A DNA stretch of 6,294 bases from an uncultured Lachnospiraceae bacterium (GTDB lineage: Bacteria > Bacillota > Clostridia > Lachnospirales > Lachnospiraceae), in contig CACXEL010000342.1 in assembly GCA_902766655.1 (NCBI GenBank), forward strand, positions 1 through 6,294, written 5' to 3'. The notes below the pieces were generated by a model. The model searched no databases. It had not been told where the DNA came from and saw only the letters and a list, made by a program, of their open reading frames with translations. This document shows positions 1 through 6,142 of the stretch, piece by piece. How positions within the stretch are numbered: the stretch's first letter is position 1; every line of letters begins with the position of its first letter. Both the position numbers and the translations under genes were made by a program.

Positions 1-1420
1 GCATGTTGCAGACGTCGTTCACATTGACAGCTGCAGCCATGCGGCGGATCTCCTCCATGGGGGTCTGCGGGGCGTATTCGAGGGCCTGTTCCCAGGTCAG
101 GGCACCGGGCATCCGGAAGCCGACCGTGATGACGTTGCGCAGGAAGGGCAGGCGCCTGCAGTGAAGGGGCTCACCCGGCTTGCTGTCCCGCATCTCCGGG
201 CAGAGCTCGTCCATGATCTTCTCATAGTTGGAATCCCGGTAACCCTGGATCATGACCAGGGTGTGGGTGTCCGACTGGCGGAGCAGGTACTCGGCCTCAT
301 GAATCTTGTAAGCGGTGTTCATGGTGACAAGGACCGCGCCGATCTTGGTGGCAGCCCAGAAGGTCAGGAACCACTGGGGCACGTTGGTGGCCCAGATGGT
401 GACCTTGGAGCCGGCTCTGACGCCCAGCGCGACCATGGCCCTGGCGACCTCGTCGACGTCGTCACGGAACTGGCTGTAGGTCCTGGTATAGTCCAGGGTC
501 GTGAACTTGATGGCCGTCTGGTCCGGGAACTCCTCCACCATGGTATCCAGCACCTGGGGGAAGGTCTTGTCGATCAGGGCGCCCTTCTTCCATACATATT
601 TTCCCTTGTGGCGGTTGCTCCAGTAAAGGTGACGCTCACCGCGCTTGGTGTTCTGGAAGGGGCTCATGATGCTCTCAAAATGCGTGAGGATGATCTCGAT
701 GTCCTCCAGGCCCTCGATCCAGGCCGGATTCCATTCAAGGGACACATACCCGTCGTAATTGACCGACCGAAGAGCGTTCATAAGGTCCTTGAGGGGCAGA
801 CCGCCGTCGCCGATCAGCTCAGGGGTGACCACACCGTCCTTCTTTGTAAAATCATGGATATGGACGTGGCGGACGTAGGCTCCGAGATTGGTGATTGTCC
901 GTTCCGCGTCTTCACCGGAGAATACGGTGGTCGTGTGCATATCCCAGAGGGCCGCCAGCTTGTCGTCCGAGAAGCGGTTCAGCAGGTCGCGAAGGCGGGC
1001 TGTGTCGCCATAAGCGCCACAGGTCTCGACCAGCACACTGACCGGACGGTTTCCGAGCGTCTCTCTGACAAATGTAAGCGCCTCAACGGCCTTGTCCATG
1101 TCAGGCTCGTCCGTGTGGATGCCGATGTTGTCGATGCCGAGGTTCACGGCCAGCTCCAGGCTGTCGGCGAACTCCCTGGCGAAATCAGGGGACGTGAAGT
1201 CATTTACCGTGTTCAGGCAGGGTAAATGAAGCCCTCTCCCGATCAGGTTCCTTCTCACGGAAGCAGCCCGCTCCGGGTTGGCCGGGCCGGCCTTCCCCTG
1301 AAGGACCGGTCCCTGAATATCGTAAAGCTCGATGCCCTGCATGCGGGTGTAGACGGCCACCTCACAGAACTCATCCCAGCTGATATTATTCCAGTTCTGA
1401 ATTGAAAAAGACAGTTTCAA
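1..1420 (-). CDS. Sugar-phosphate isomerase/epimerase-like TIM barrel fused to AMP-forming acyl-CoA synthetase (3' end beyond window)
   Basis: The frame stays open for 473 codons, from a TTG at 1420 to the left edge. Residues 1 to about 250 read as a xylose-isomerase-like TIM barrel (AP endonuclease family 2 fold). They begin with a typical first strand (LKLSFSIQNW) and carry the metal-ligand motifs in order: VETCG (E132), WDMHT (D160, H162), HVHIHD (H185/H187/H189) and SLEWNP (E229). From about residue 273 the protein becomes the N-terminal part of an AMP-binding acyl-CoA synthetase, with GVRAGSKVTIWATNVPQW, then FWAATKIGAVLVTMN and YLLRQSD. The adenylation P-loop and the C-terminal lid lie outside the window, so ligase activity cannot be judged. 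There is no stop or frame change at the domain junction. The gene lies 73 bp after the LeuA-like gene on the same strand, with no terminator between them, so cotranscription from the T-box promoter is likely. Both domain assignments are firm; the substrates are unknown. Confidence 0.88.
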   Translation of the reverse strand, partial: MKLSFSIQNWNNISWDEFCEVAVYTRMQGIELYDIQGPVLQGKAGPANPERAASVRRNLIGRGLHLPCLNTVNDFTSPDFAREFADSLELAVNLGIDNIGIHTDEPDMDKAVEALTFVRETLGNRPVSVLVETCGAYGDTARLRDLLNRFSDDKLAALWDMHTTTVFSGEDAERTITNLGAYVRHVHIHDFTKKDGVVTPELIGDGGLPLKDLMNALRSVNYDGYVSLEWNPAWIEGLEDIEIILTHFESIMSPFQNTKRGERHLYWSNRHKGKYVWKKGALIDKTFPQVLDTMVEEFPDQTAIKFTTLDYTRTYSQFRDDVDEVARAMVALGVRAGSKVTIWATNVPQWFLTFWAATKIGAVLVTMNTAYKIHEAEYLLRQSDTHTLVMIQGYRDSNYEKIMDELCPEMRDSKPGEPLHCRRLPFLRNVITVGFRMPGALTWEQALEYAPQTPMEEIRRMAAAVNVNDVCNM

Positions 1421-1428
1421 ACCACATT

Positions 1429-1435
1429 CCTCCTT
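1429..1435 (-). promoter_or_regulatory. Strong Shine-Dalgarno that selects a TTG start
   Basis: The minus strand reads AAGGAGG here, eight bases before the TTG at 1420-1418. An ATG at 1427-1425 lies only one base after this site and is in another frame that stops after 13 codons. The TTG is therefore the start that fits both the spacing and the conserved first beta strand of the TIM barrel. The next in-frame ATG is about 26 codons further on and would remove that strand. Confidence 0.8.
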
Positions 1436-1454
1436 GTCTTTCCTTGACACATGA

Positions 1455-1480
1455 CCGGCCTCGGCAGCTCCTTCGGCCGG
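1455..1480 (-). other. Intercistronic hairpin between the LeuA-like gene and the fusion gene
   Basis: CCGGCC and GGCCGG form a 6-bp perfect stem around a 14-base loop. It lies after the LeuA-like stop codon and before the ribosome binding site of the next gene. No T-tract follows, so it is not an intrinsic terminator. It could stabilise or mark a processing point in the polycistronic mRNA, or be chance in GC-rich DNA. Confidence 0.35.
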
Positions 1481-1493
1481 CGGACCCTCGATC

Positions 1494-2903
1494 TTACGCT
1501 TCCTCGTAAACGATCTTATTGAGGGCGCTCAGGTAGGCCCGGATGGATGCGCCGATGATGTCGGTGGAAATACCGTTGCCGGAGTAGACGCGGCCGCCGG
1601 CCCTGAGCTTGACCAGGGCACTGCCCATGGCGTCGCGGCCCTCGGTCACAGTCTGGATCTGGAAGTCGTCCAGTTCATAGTGGTGGCCGATGATCTGTTC
1701 GATGGCCTCGAAGGCGGCATCGATGGGGCCGTCGCCGATGCCCACGCCCCGGACGTCTTCTCCGTCCTTGGTCAGGAGAATATTGGCTGTAGCAGTGATC
1801 ACATTACCGCTGTTGATGACATAGTTCTTGATCTTATAGGTGGAGGGGACCTGCATGGCGGTGGTCGCGATGATGGCATCCAGCTCCTTGGTTCCGACGA
1901 ACTGCTTCTTGTTGGCTACCCGGCGGAAGGCCTCGTATACCTTGGCGTAATCATCCTCGGTCAGGTCGTAGCCCATCTGACGGACGACCTTGGAGACCTC
2001 GCCGATATCGTCGTTGCTGTCAAGGCAGACGTTGGCGATGTCCTCGAGGGCGACGTTGCCGAAGCGGGTGACCTCCTCGTTGTCCGGCTCAAGAATTCTG
2101 GCCAGCTGGAGTGTGGCACGGTGAAGCTCGGTCACGCGGATGTTGGTGCAGATATCCAGGGCAGAGCCCTTGACCTCGACGAACTTGGCCAGCTCCTCCA
2201 TGGTGGTGTGGCCGTTCTTGATGGCCGTGCACTTGATGCCGACGGCGCCTTCACGGATGGCGGCTGCGGCGCAGGCGAGAGCCATGCCCATGGAGTCGCT
2301 CACTTCGACGTAGAGCTCGATATCCGCAAGCCCCGGCACATTGGCCATGACACCGGAAATGAAGGCACCGAACTCCTCGGGCAGCATGATGCCTGCAGTA
2401 TCACAGACAGTGATCTTGTTGGCTCCGGCGGCGATGGCCGTGTTCAGGACCTTGTAGAGGAAGTCCGGCTCGGCGCGGGTGGCGTCCTCAGCCGAGAACT
2501 CCACGAACTCGCTGTAGAAACGGGCCATCTTTACCTGCTCCTCCACCAGGGCAAGCATGGCAGCAGCCTTCTTGTGACAAATATATTCCATCTGGACGGT
2601 GGACACCGGGGCCAGGATGTTGAGCTTGGGCTTTCTGGCGGGCTTCACACTCTCCCAGGTCTCTTCAATATTGCCTGTGGCGATATCCACGGCGGCTGAG
2701 ATGCGGGTCACTACCATGGAAGCAATTGTGCGGTTGGCCAGCTGGTCTGCACGGCTGCCGGAAATGGGGGCCAGCTCGATGGTGTCCGCCTTGAGGCGGT
2801 CCAGCGTTCTGGCAATCTCCAGCTTCTCCTTGAAGGAGAGCTCCTTGCCGCGGACGGCGGCAGCCTGTCTCAGTGTCATGTCGATGAACTTAAGTGTTTT
2901 CAT
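1494..2903 (-). CDS. LeuA-family protein (alpha-isopropylmalate synthase-like) with degenerate catalytic site and intact regulatory domain
   Basis: This 469-residue protein has the two-part layout of 2-isopropylmalate synthase. An HMGL-like TIM barrel covers about residues 1-270. The C-terminal LeuA allosteric/dimerisation domain covers about 350-469 and shows GIGDGPIDAAFEAI, VTEGRDAMG and STDIIGAS. LeuA enzymes condense acetyl-CoA with 2-ketoisovalerate and are inhibited by leucine through the C-terminal domain. Here the usual TLRDGEQ reads TLRQAAA (R12 kept, the metal-binding Asp replaced by Q13). The HxHND metal motif reads EVSDS (about residues 200-204). The usual NGIGERAGN segment reads KNGHTTME. 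Ordinary synthase activity is therefore unlikely, and a regulatory or repurposed role is plausible. The ATG at 2903 follows AAAGG at a workable distance. The frame stays open upstream to 3110, but that stretch is the T-box leader and not protein. The gene lies directly downstream of the T-box and upstream of the TIM-barrel/acyl-CoA synthetase gene. I give no gene symbol because the catalytic signature is missing. Confidence 0.9.
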   Translation of the reverse strand: MKTLKFIDMTLRQAAAVRGKELSFKEKLEIARTLDRLKADTIELAPISGSRADQLANRTIASMVVTRISAAVDIATGNIEETWESVKPARKPKLNILAPVSTVQMEYICHKKAAAMLALVEEQVKMARFYSEFVEFSAEDATRAEPDFLYKVLNTAIAAGANKITVCDTAGIMLPEEFGAFISGVMANVPGLADIELYVEVSDSMGMALACAAAAIREGAVGIKCTAIKNGHTTMEELAKFVEVKGSALDICTNIRVTELHRATLQLARILEPDNEEVTRFGNVALEDIANVCLDSNDDIGEVSKVVRQMGYDLTEDDYAKVYEAFRRVANKKQFVGTKELDAIIATTAMQVPSTYKIKNYVINSGNVITATANILLTKDGEDVRGVGIGDGPIDAAFEAIEQIIGHHYELDDFQIQTVTEGRDAMGSALVKLRAGGRVYSGNGISTDIIGASIRAYLSALNKIVYEEA

Positions 2904-2966
2904 TTTTATACTACCTTTCTTTGCCAAAAGTGCATCCTGCCAACGGCTTGCCCGGAATCCTTTCGC

Positions 2967-3011
2967 AAATAAAAAATCCCAGAGGCTCATTGACTTTCCT
3001 GAACCTCTGGG
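2967..3011 (-). terminator. T-box-controlled intrinsic terminator
   Basis: CCCAGAGGTTC (3011-3001) pairs with GAGCCTCTGGG (2988-2978), giving 11 pairs including one G-U, around a 12-base loop. A TTTTTTATTT tract follows. The first five bases of the 5' arm are shared with the antiterminator helix, as expected for transcriptional attenuation. It lies 64 bases before the LeuA-like start codon. Confidence 0.93.
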
Positions 3012-3262
3012 ACGACAAGAATCTATCCTATCGCGGTACCACCCAGATTGCCGCTCGCGCAGCCACTCTGCAGTACTCAAATAAGTACCCGGCCTTGGTA
3101 ACGGGGCCAACCGGGTCTCCCTACGCAGCCGAGGCCTTCAGGAAACCTGCTCGGGCATGAGACTGCTCCTTGCACTCACTCCGGCTCTCACCAGCCGCCG
3201 GCTCTCTGTGGTGGTCGACAATTCGCATAGTGCCGTCACAGCATTTACAGCGTTTCGCTGAT
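2967..3262 (-). promoter_or_regulatory. T-box riboswitch leader, probably tRNA-Leu responsive
   Basis: The hallmark T-box sequence TGGGTGGTACCGCG occupies 3045-3032. Its TGGT bulge (3041-3038) would pair with the tRNA acceptor end, and the fourth base, T, suits a discriminator A as found in tRNA-Leu. Stem I shows the conserved distal-loop sequence AGAGAGCC...GGCTGGTGAGAG near 3205-3184. The lower stem can form from GGCA (near 3234) and TGCC (3157-3154), from TGC with GCA, and from TTG with CAA. These pairs leave an internal loop reading GTCTCA on the 3' side, with CTC (Leu) at 3161-3159 followed by the expected A. The 5' loop strand reads ACTA rather than AGTA, which weakens the assignment a little. 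The antiterminator pairs CTGGG (3046-3042) with CCCAG (3011-3007), which is also the 5' arm of the terminator. Uncharged tRNA should allow read-through into the LeuA-like gene. This leader fills most of the 432-bp gap between genes. Confidence 0.93.
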
Positions 3263-3267
3263 TAGAA

Positions 3268-3296
3268 ATTCTATACGAAAACCGTCTTCTTGTCAA
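3268..3296 (-). promoter_or_regulatory. Consensus vegetative (sigma-A-type) promoter of the T-box operon
   Basis: On the minus strand a perfect TTGACA (3296-3291) is followed, after 17 bases, by TAGAAT (3273-3268), five of six matches to TATAAT. Transcription would start near 3261, immediately before T-box stem I. A promoter this strong, with no visible operator, suits control mainly by attenuation at the downstream terminator. Confidence 0.88.
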
Positions 3297-3335
3297 CAAG
3301 TAAATGGGGGGAAAATCTGCGGTCTGCGGCCTCCA

Positions 3336-3926
3336 TCATGCGGCATCTTTGACAAATACCAGCTCCTTGTCGAACTCTTCGGTGGAAAGAACTACGGAAA
3401 GGGAGCCATCCTCATTGATAGTGGCCTCGTCGGCTGTCTCAGTGCCGTCCGCGCGCCGGGACTCCATGGTGACCTTATTGCCGCTCACAGAGTAAGTGCC
3501 TTCCGTGTAAACGTTGTCGTAAATTTCCTTCAGGTAATCATCGCTCATCATATCCGCGACCAGGCCGTCGATGAATTCCTGGATATTCGCATAGCCCATG
3601 GATTCGATGATGGGATCGATTTCATCCTCGGCAATTCCCTCGGCGACCAGGGACTGCCGCACGAAATCCTCCGAGTACAGTTTTTTCACGGAAGAGATCA
3701 GGGAATCGGTGTCGACCGAAAGGACGAAGCTGCCGCCATCGGACAGAACGAGCTGAAAATTCATGGTGACAGGCTCGGAGATATCCTGTCCCTGAAGACC
3801 GATCATATCCGTCATGTCAAAGACGCTGGTGTAGGTTCCCTTCACATCCACGGATGAGCTGCAGGATGTAAGGACCAGAACAGCTGTCAGCAGTGCGGTC
3901 AGCAGGATTGAAACCCTCTTTTTCAT
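3336..3926 (-). CDS. Small predicted lipoprotein of unknown function
   Basis: The product has 196 residues. Its start is typical of lipoproteins: MKKR, a hydrophobic stretch (about residues 5-19), and the lipobox LTSC, which puts the lipidated cysteine at C22. About 175 residues would be anchored on the outer face of the membrane. The mature part is strongly acidic. Two beta-rich stretches, each starting with a GTY motif (GTYTSV near residue 30 and GTYSVS near 142), flank a central helical region rich in Asp and Glu. This arrangement is loosely reminiscent of small lipocalin-like lipoproteins, but I do not recognise the family and assign no function. The start is well supported by AGGAGGG four bases before the ATG. 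The gene appears to be monocistronic. I see no convincing terminator in the roughly 40 bp between its stop and the T-box promoter, so some read-through is possible. Confidence 0.88.
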   Translation of the reverse strand: MKKRVSILLTALLTAVLVLTSCSSSVDVKGTYTSVFDMTDMIGLQGQDISEPVTMNFQLVLSDGGSFVLSVDTDSLISSVKKLYSEDFVRQSLVAEGIAEDEIDPIIESMGYANIQEFIDGLVADMMSDDYLKEIYDNVYTEGTYSVSGNKVTMESRRADGTETADEATINEDGSLSVVLSTEEFDKELVFVKDAA

Positions 3927-3972
3927 TTTTCCCTCCTAATACATGAATAGTTCTGTTACAACACCCTGGAAA

Positions 3973-4002
3973 AGTATACATCATATCGCACGTTGGAAAC
4001 AA
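3973..4002 (-). promoter_or_regulatory. Candidate promoter for the lipoprotein gene
   Basis: The minus strand has TTGTTT (4002-3997), 18 bases, then TATACT (3978-3973), five of six matches at -10 and a weak -35. It lies about 47 bases before the lipoprotein start codon. This is a plausible match by eye only. Confidence 0.5.
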
Positions 4003-4112
4003 GTCCGTCGTACATGGTATTTTTTTATAAATAGTCGGATACAATCTGCCGTCACAGGGGGGTACTGCCCCTTTCCTTCCCTGAATTCCGCATCACGATC
4101 CTGCCCGGGTCC

Positions 4113-4141
4113 TTGATGAAACTACAGGGATTTGATACTAT
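4113..4141 (+). promoter_or_regulatory. Candidate promoter for the threonine aldolase / RsuA pair
   Basis: TTGATG (4113-4118) and TACTAT (4136-4141) are 17 bases apart. An overlapping TATAAC three bases further on is a better -10 but gives a 20-base spacer. A start near 4148 would leave a short leader before the AGAAGG ribosome binding site at 4161-4166. The exact -10 is uncertain. Confidence 0.4.
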
Positions 4142-4173
4142 AACATAAAAATGAAAGCAAAGAAGGTCTCTGC

Positions 4174-5244
4174 ATGTCTAAATCAGAAAACACCCCCACT
4201 CCCCTCCTCCCCTTCTCCTCCGACTACATGGAGGGCTGCCATCCGGCCGTCCTCACCAGCCTGATCAGGACAAACCTGGAGCACACGTTCGGCTACGGGA
4301 CAGACGAATACACTGCCTCCGCCAAAGAGAAGATCCGCCTGGCAGCCGCCTGCCCGGATGCGGACGTGTTTTTCCTCGTAGGCGGTACGCAGACCAATTC
4401 GACCGTCATCCGCTGCCTTCTGCGCCTCTGGCAGGGCGTGATCGCGGCGGACACGGGCCATATCGCCACCCACGAGGCCGGCGCCATCGAGGCGGGCGGC
4501 CATAAGGTCCTTACTCTCCCCCACAGCCTGGGAAAGATCCGTGCGGAGGCAGTGGACCGGTACGTGAATGATTTCCTGGCGGATGGGAATCATGCACACA
4601 TGGTGGCGCCGGGCATGGTCTACATTTCCCAGCCCACCGAGTTCGGCACGCTCTACTCCCTCAAGGAGCTGACCGCCATCAGCGATGTCTGCCGCCGGCA
4701 CGGACTTTTCCTCTATGTGGACGGGGCCCGGCTGGCCTACGCCCTTGCCTCACCCATGAACGATGTGACGCTGGCCGATCTGGCCCGCCTCACGGACGTT
4801 TTCTACATCGGGGGGACAAAATGCGGCGCCATGTTCGGCGAGGCTGTGGTCATTCCCGATCCGTCTCTTCTGCCCCACTTCTTCACTCTCATCAAACAGT
4901 GCGGCGCCCTGCTGGCCAAAGGGAGACTCCTGGGTGTCCAGTTCGATACGCTCTTTACCGACGGACTCTACGAAAAGATCGGCAGTGATGCCGTGGGCTA
5001 CGCCGCCAGGATCCAGGATGCCGTCAAGGCCTGTGGCTGGCCGCTCTATCTGGATTCCCCCACCAACCAGGTCTTCCCGGTCCTGACCGATGACGAGCTC
5101 TGCGCTTTGGAGAAGGAAGCGGATGTGAGCTTCTGGGAAAAAGCGGACGAAGGCCACACCGTCATCCGGATTGCCACGAGCTGGGCGACCACGGAAGCGG
5201 ACGTTGAAAAGCTGATCGCGCTCCTGAAGACAATCAGAAAGTGA
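4174..5244 (+). CDS. Low-specificity L-threonine aldolase family, PLP-dependent (beta-eliminating lyase superfamily)
   Basis: The 356-residue product matches the usual length of fold-type I threonine aldolases, which cleave L-threonine or L-allo-threonine to glycine and acetaldehyde in the cytosol. Visible family signatures are SSDYMEGCHPAVL near residues 15-27; GGTQTNS, the phosphate-binding loop; HIATHEAGAIE, with H100 expected to stack on the cofactor ring; VDGARLAYAL, with D183 contacting the pyridine nitrogen and R186; GGTKCG, with K216 the Schiff-base lysine; and IRIATSWATTEADVE, whose R332 is a candidate carboxylate-binding residue. All key residues are present, so it should be active. 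The start is supported by AGAAGG seven bases upstream. The gene is divergent from the lipoprotein gene and is followed 13 bp later by the pseudouridine synthase gene, probably in one transcript. The exact amino-acid substrate cannot be told from sequence, because related enzymes act on other beta-hydroxy amino acids. Confidence 0.92.
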   Translation: MSKSENTPTPLLPFSSDYMEGCHPAVLTSLIRTNLEHTFGYGTDEYTASAKEKIRLAAACPDADVFFLVGGTQTNSTVIRCLLRLWQGVIAADTGHIATHEAGAIEAGGHKVLTLPHSLGKIRAEAVDRYVNDFLADGNHAHMVAPGMVYISQPTEFGTLYSLKELTAISDVCRRHGLFLYVDGARLAYALASPMNDVTLADLARLTDVFYIGGTKCGAMFGEAVVIPDPSLLPHFFTLIKQCGALLAKGRLLGVQFDTLFTDGLYEKIGSDAVGYAARIQDAVKACGWPLYLDSPTNQVFPVLTDDELCALEKEADVSFWEKADEGHTVIRIATSWATTEADVEKLIALLKTIRK

Positions 5245-5257
5245 AGGCGGTGACTGT

Positions 5258-5974
5258 ATGAGACTGGACAAATTTCTTTCAGATATGGGCGTCGACAGCC
5301 GCAGCGGCATCCGGAAGAAGGCCGGCTGGGGCCGGATCAAGGTCAACGGCAAGGTGGTGCGGGATCCAGGCTTCGCCGTTCCGGAGGGAGCAGAAGTTGT
5401 CTGTGACAAAGTCACGGTGGTCTACGAGGCCTTTTCCTACTATATGCTCAACAAGCCGGCTGGCGTCATTTCCGCGACGGAGGACAAGAGGAGTCAGACA
5501 GTGCTGGACCTCATCACGGAGACCAAACGCAAGGACCTCTTCCCGGTGGGCCGGCTTGACAAAGACACCGAGGGACTTCTCCTCATCACCAACGACGGTG
5601 ACCTCTCCCACCGCCTGCTCTCGCCAAAACGGCATGTCGACAAGCTATATTTTGCCCGGATCAAGGGCACGGTAAATGAAGACCATGTCAAAGCCTTCGC
5701 GGACGGACTCAAGGTGTCCGATGACCTGACCTGTCTTCCCGCAAAGCTCGAGATCCTCTCGGCGGAGGATATTTCGGAAGTACACGTCACGATCCGGGAG
5801 GGAAAGTTCCACCAGATCAAGCGGATGTTCGAGGCCCTTGGGATGGAAGTCATTTATTTGAAGAGGCTGTCCATGGGAAGCCTTATACTGGACCCTGACC
5901 TTTCACCAGGCTCCTACAGACGCCTTACAGAAGAAGAGCTGACTGCGCTCAACGCTCTCACTGGCAGAATATAA
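5258..5974 (+). CDS. rsuA: 16S rRNA pseudouridine synthase, RsuA family
   Basis: The 238-residue protein begins with an S4 RNA-binding domain (about residues 1-58, from MRLDKFLSDMGVDSRS to the IKVNGKVV turn). The pseudouridine synthase domain follows. The catalytic motif is GRLDKDTEGLLLITNDG with the nucleophile at D101, close to D102 of E. coli RsuA. The C-terminal signature GKFHQIKRMFEALG and the LSMGSLILD strand are typical of RsuA-type enzymes, which isomerise uridine 516 of 16S rRNA. Length and domain order are normal for the family. The S4 helix region (GIRKKAGWGR) is slightly unusual in sequence but intact. The start follows the upstream stop by 13 bp and has AAGGCGGTGA as its ribosome binding region, so it is translated from the threonine aldolase transcript. 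Site specificity is inferred from the family; an RluB-like target is less likely. Confidence 0.92.
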   Translation: MRLDKFLSDMGVDSRSGIRKKAGWGRIKVNGKVVRDPGFAVPEGAEVVCDKVTVVYEAFSYYMLNKPAGVISATEDKRSQTVLDLITETKRKDLFPVGRLDKDTEGLLLITNDGDLSHRLLSPKRHVDKLYFARIKGTVNEDHVKAFADGLKVSDDLTCLPAKLEILSAEDISEVHVTIREGKFHQIKRMFEALGMEVIYLKRLSMGSLILDPDLSPGSYRRLTEEELTALNALTGRI

Positions 5975-5986
5975 ATGAAGACTTTG

Positions 5987-6026
5987 CGTCCGGAATATAT
6001 AACATTCCGGACGTGTTTTTTATTTT
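5987..6026 (+). terminator. Intrinsic terminator after the RsuA gene
   Basis: CGTCCGGAAT (5987-5996) and ATTCCGGACG (6004-6013) form a perfect 10-bp stem around a 7-base loop. A TTTTTTATTTT tract follows. It starts 13 bases after the RsuA stop codon and closes the two-gene unit. It also separates this unit from the response regulator gene. Confidence 0.95.
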
Positions 6027-6033
6027 GCATTCA

Positions 6034-6065
6034 TTAATCCGTTTTTAATCCCGACATGATATGAT
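6034..6065 (+). promoter_or_regulatory. Promoter region with 11-bp-phased direct repeats ahead of the response regulator
   Basis: TTAATCC occurs at 6034-6040 and again at 6045-6051, exactly 11 bp apart. TATGAT, a five-of-six -10 match, sits at 6060-6065. No good -35 hexamer lies at the normal distance; the repeats occupy that place. This is the layout expected for activation by an OmpR/PhoB-type regulator binding as a tandem dimer. Autoregulation by the downstream gene is an inference. Confidence 0.5.
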
Positions 6066-6105
6066 GACTGTGCAGATATGTCCAATAAATCGTACAGACC
6101 TACAG

Positions 6106-6119
6106 CCGGCACCAGCCGG
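6106..6119 (+). other. Small leader hairpin upstream of the response regulator
   Basis: CCGGC and GCCGG form a 5-bp stem with an ACCA loop in the presumed 5' untranslated region, 11 bases before the GGGAGGG ribosome binding site. No T-tract follows. It may affect mRNA stability or be incidental. Confidence 0.25.
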
Positions 6120-6142
6120 ATCTTATGACCGGGAGGGACAGA

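Noticed and set aside
161..1225. A 354-codon open frame on the plus strand
   Set aside because: It is antisense to the TIM-barrel/acyl-CoA synthetase gene, whose minus-strand translation carries clear family motifs. The plus-strand product has no recognisable domain and is a by-product of GC-rich codon use.
1680..2699. A 339-codon plus-strand open frame, Gly/Asp/Leu-rich
   Set aside because: It lies wholly antisense to the LeuA-like gene, has low-complexity composition and has no convincing ribosome binding site.
2904..3110. N-terminal extension of the LeuA-like frame by 69 codons
   Set aside because: This stretch is the T-box sequence, antiterminator and terminator. The LeuA homology starts at MKTLKFID with a suitable ribosome binding site.
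3301..3335. A terminator for the lipoprotein gene
   Set aside because: The region has a tandem CCGCAGA repeat and a short T-run, but no inverted repeat that could form a stable stem.
3817..4044. A 75-codon minus-strand frame overlapping the lipoprotein start
   Set aside because: It covers the lipoprotein promoter and ribosome binding site in another frame, and its product has no family features.
4056..4072. A possible AGGGG/CCCCT hairpin in the divergent intergenic region
   Set aside because: The stem is only 5 bp, has no T-tract, and fits neither a terminator nor a known leader.
4183..4701. A 172-codon minus-strand frame opposite the threonine aldolase gene
   Set aside because: It is a shadow of the well-supported aldolase gene and resembles no protein.
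6078..6128. A 16-codon upstream ORF (MSNKSYRP...) ending just before the response regulator ribosome binding site
   Set aside because: It has no Shine-Dalgarno and would start only a few bases after the predicted transcription start. Its composition shows no attenuation-like codon run.
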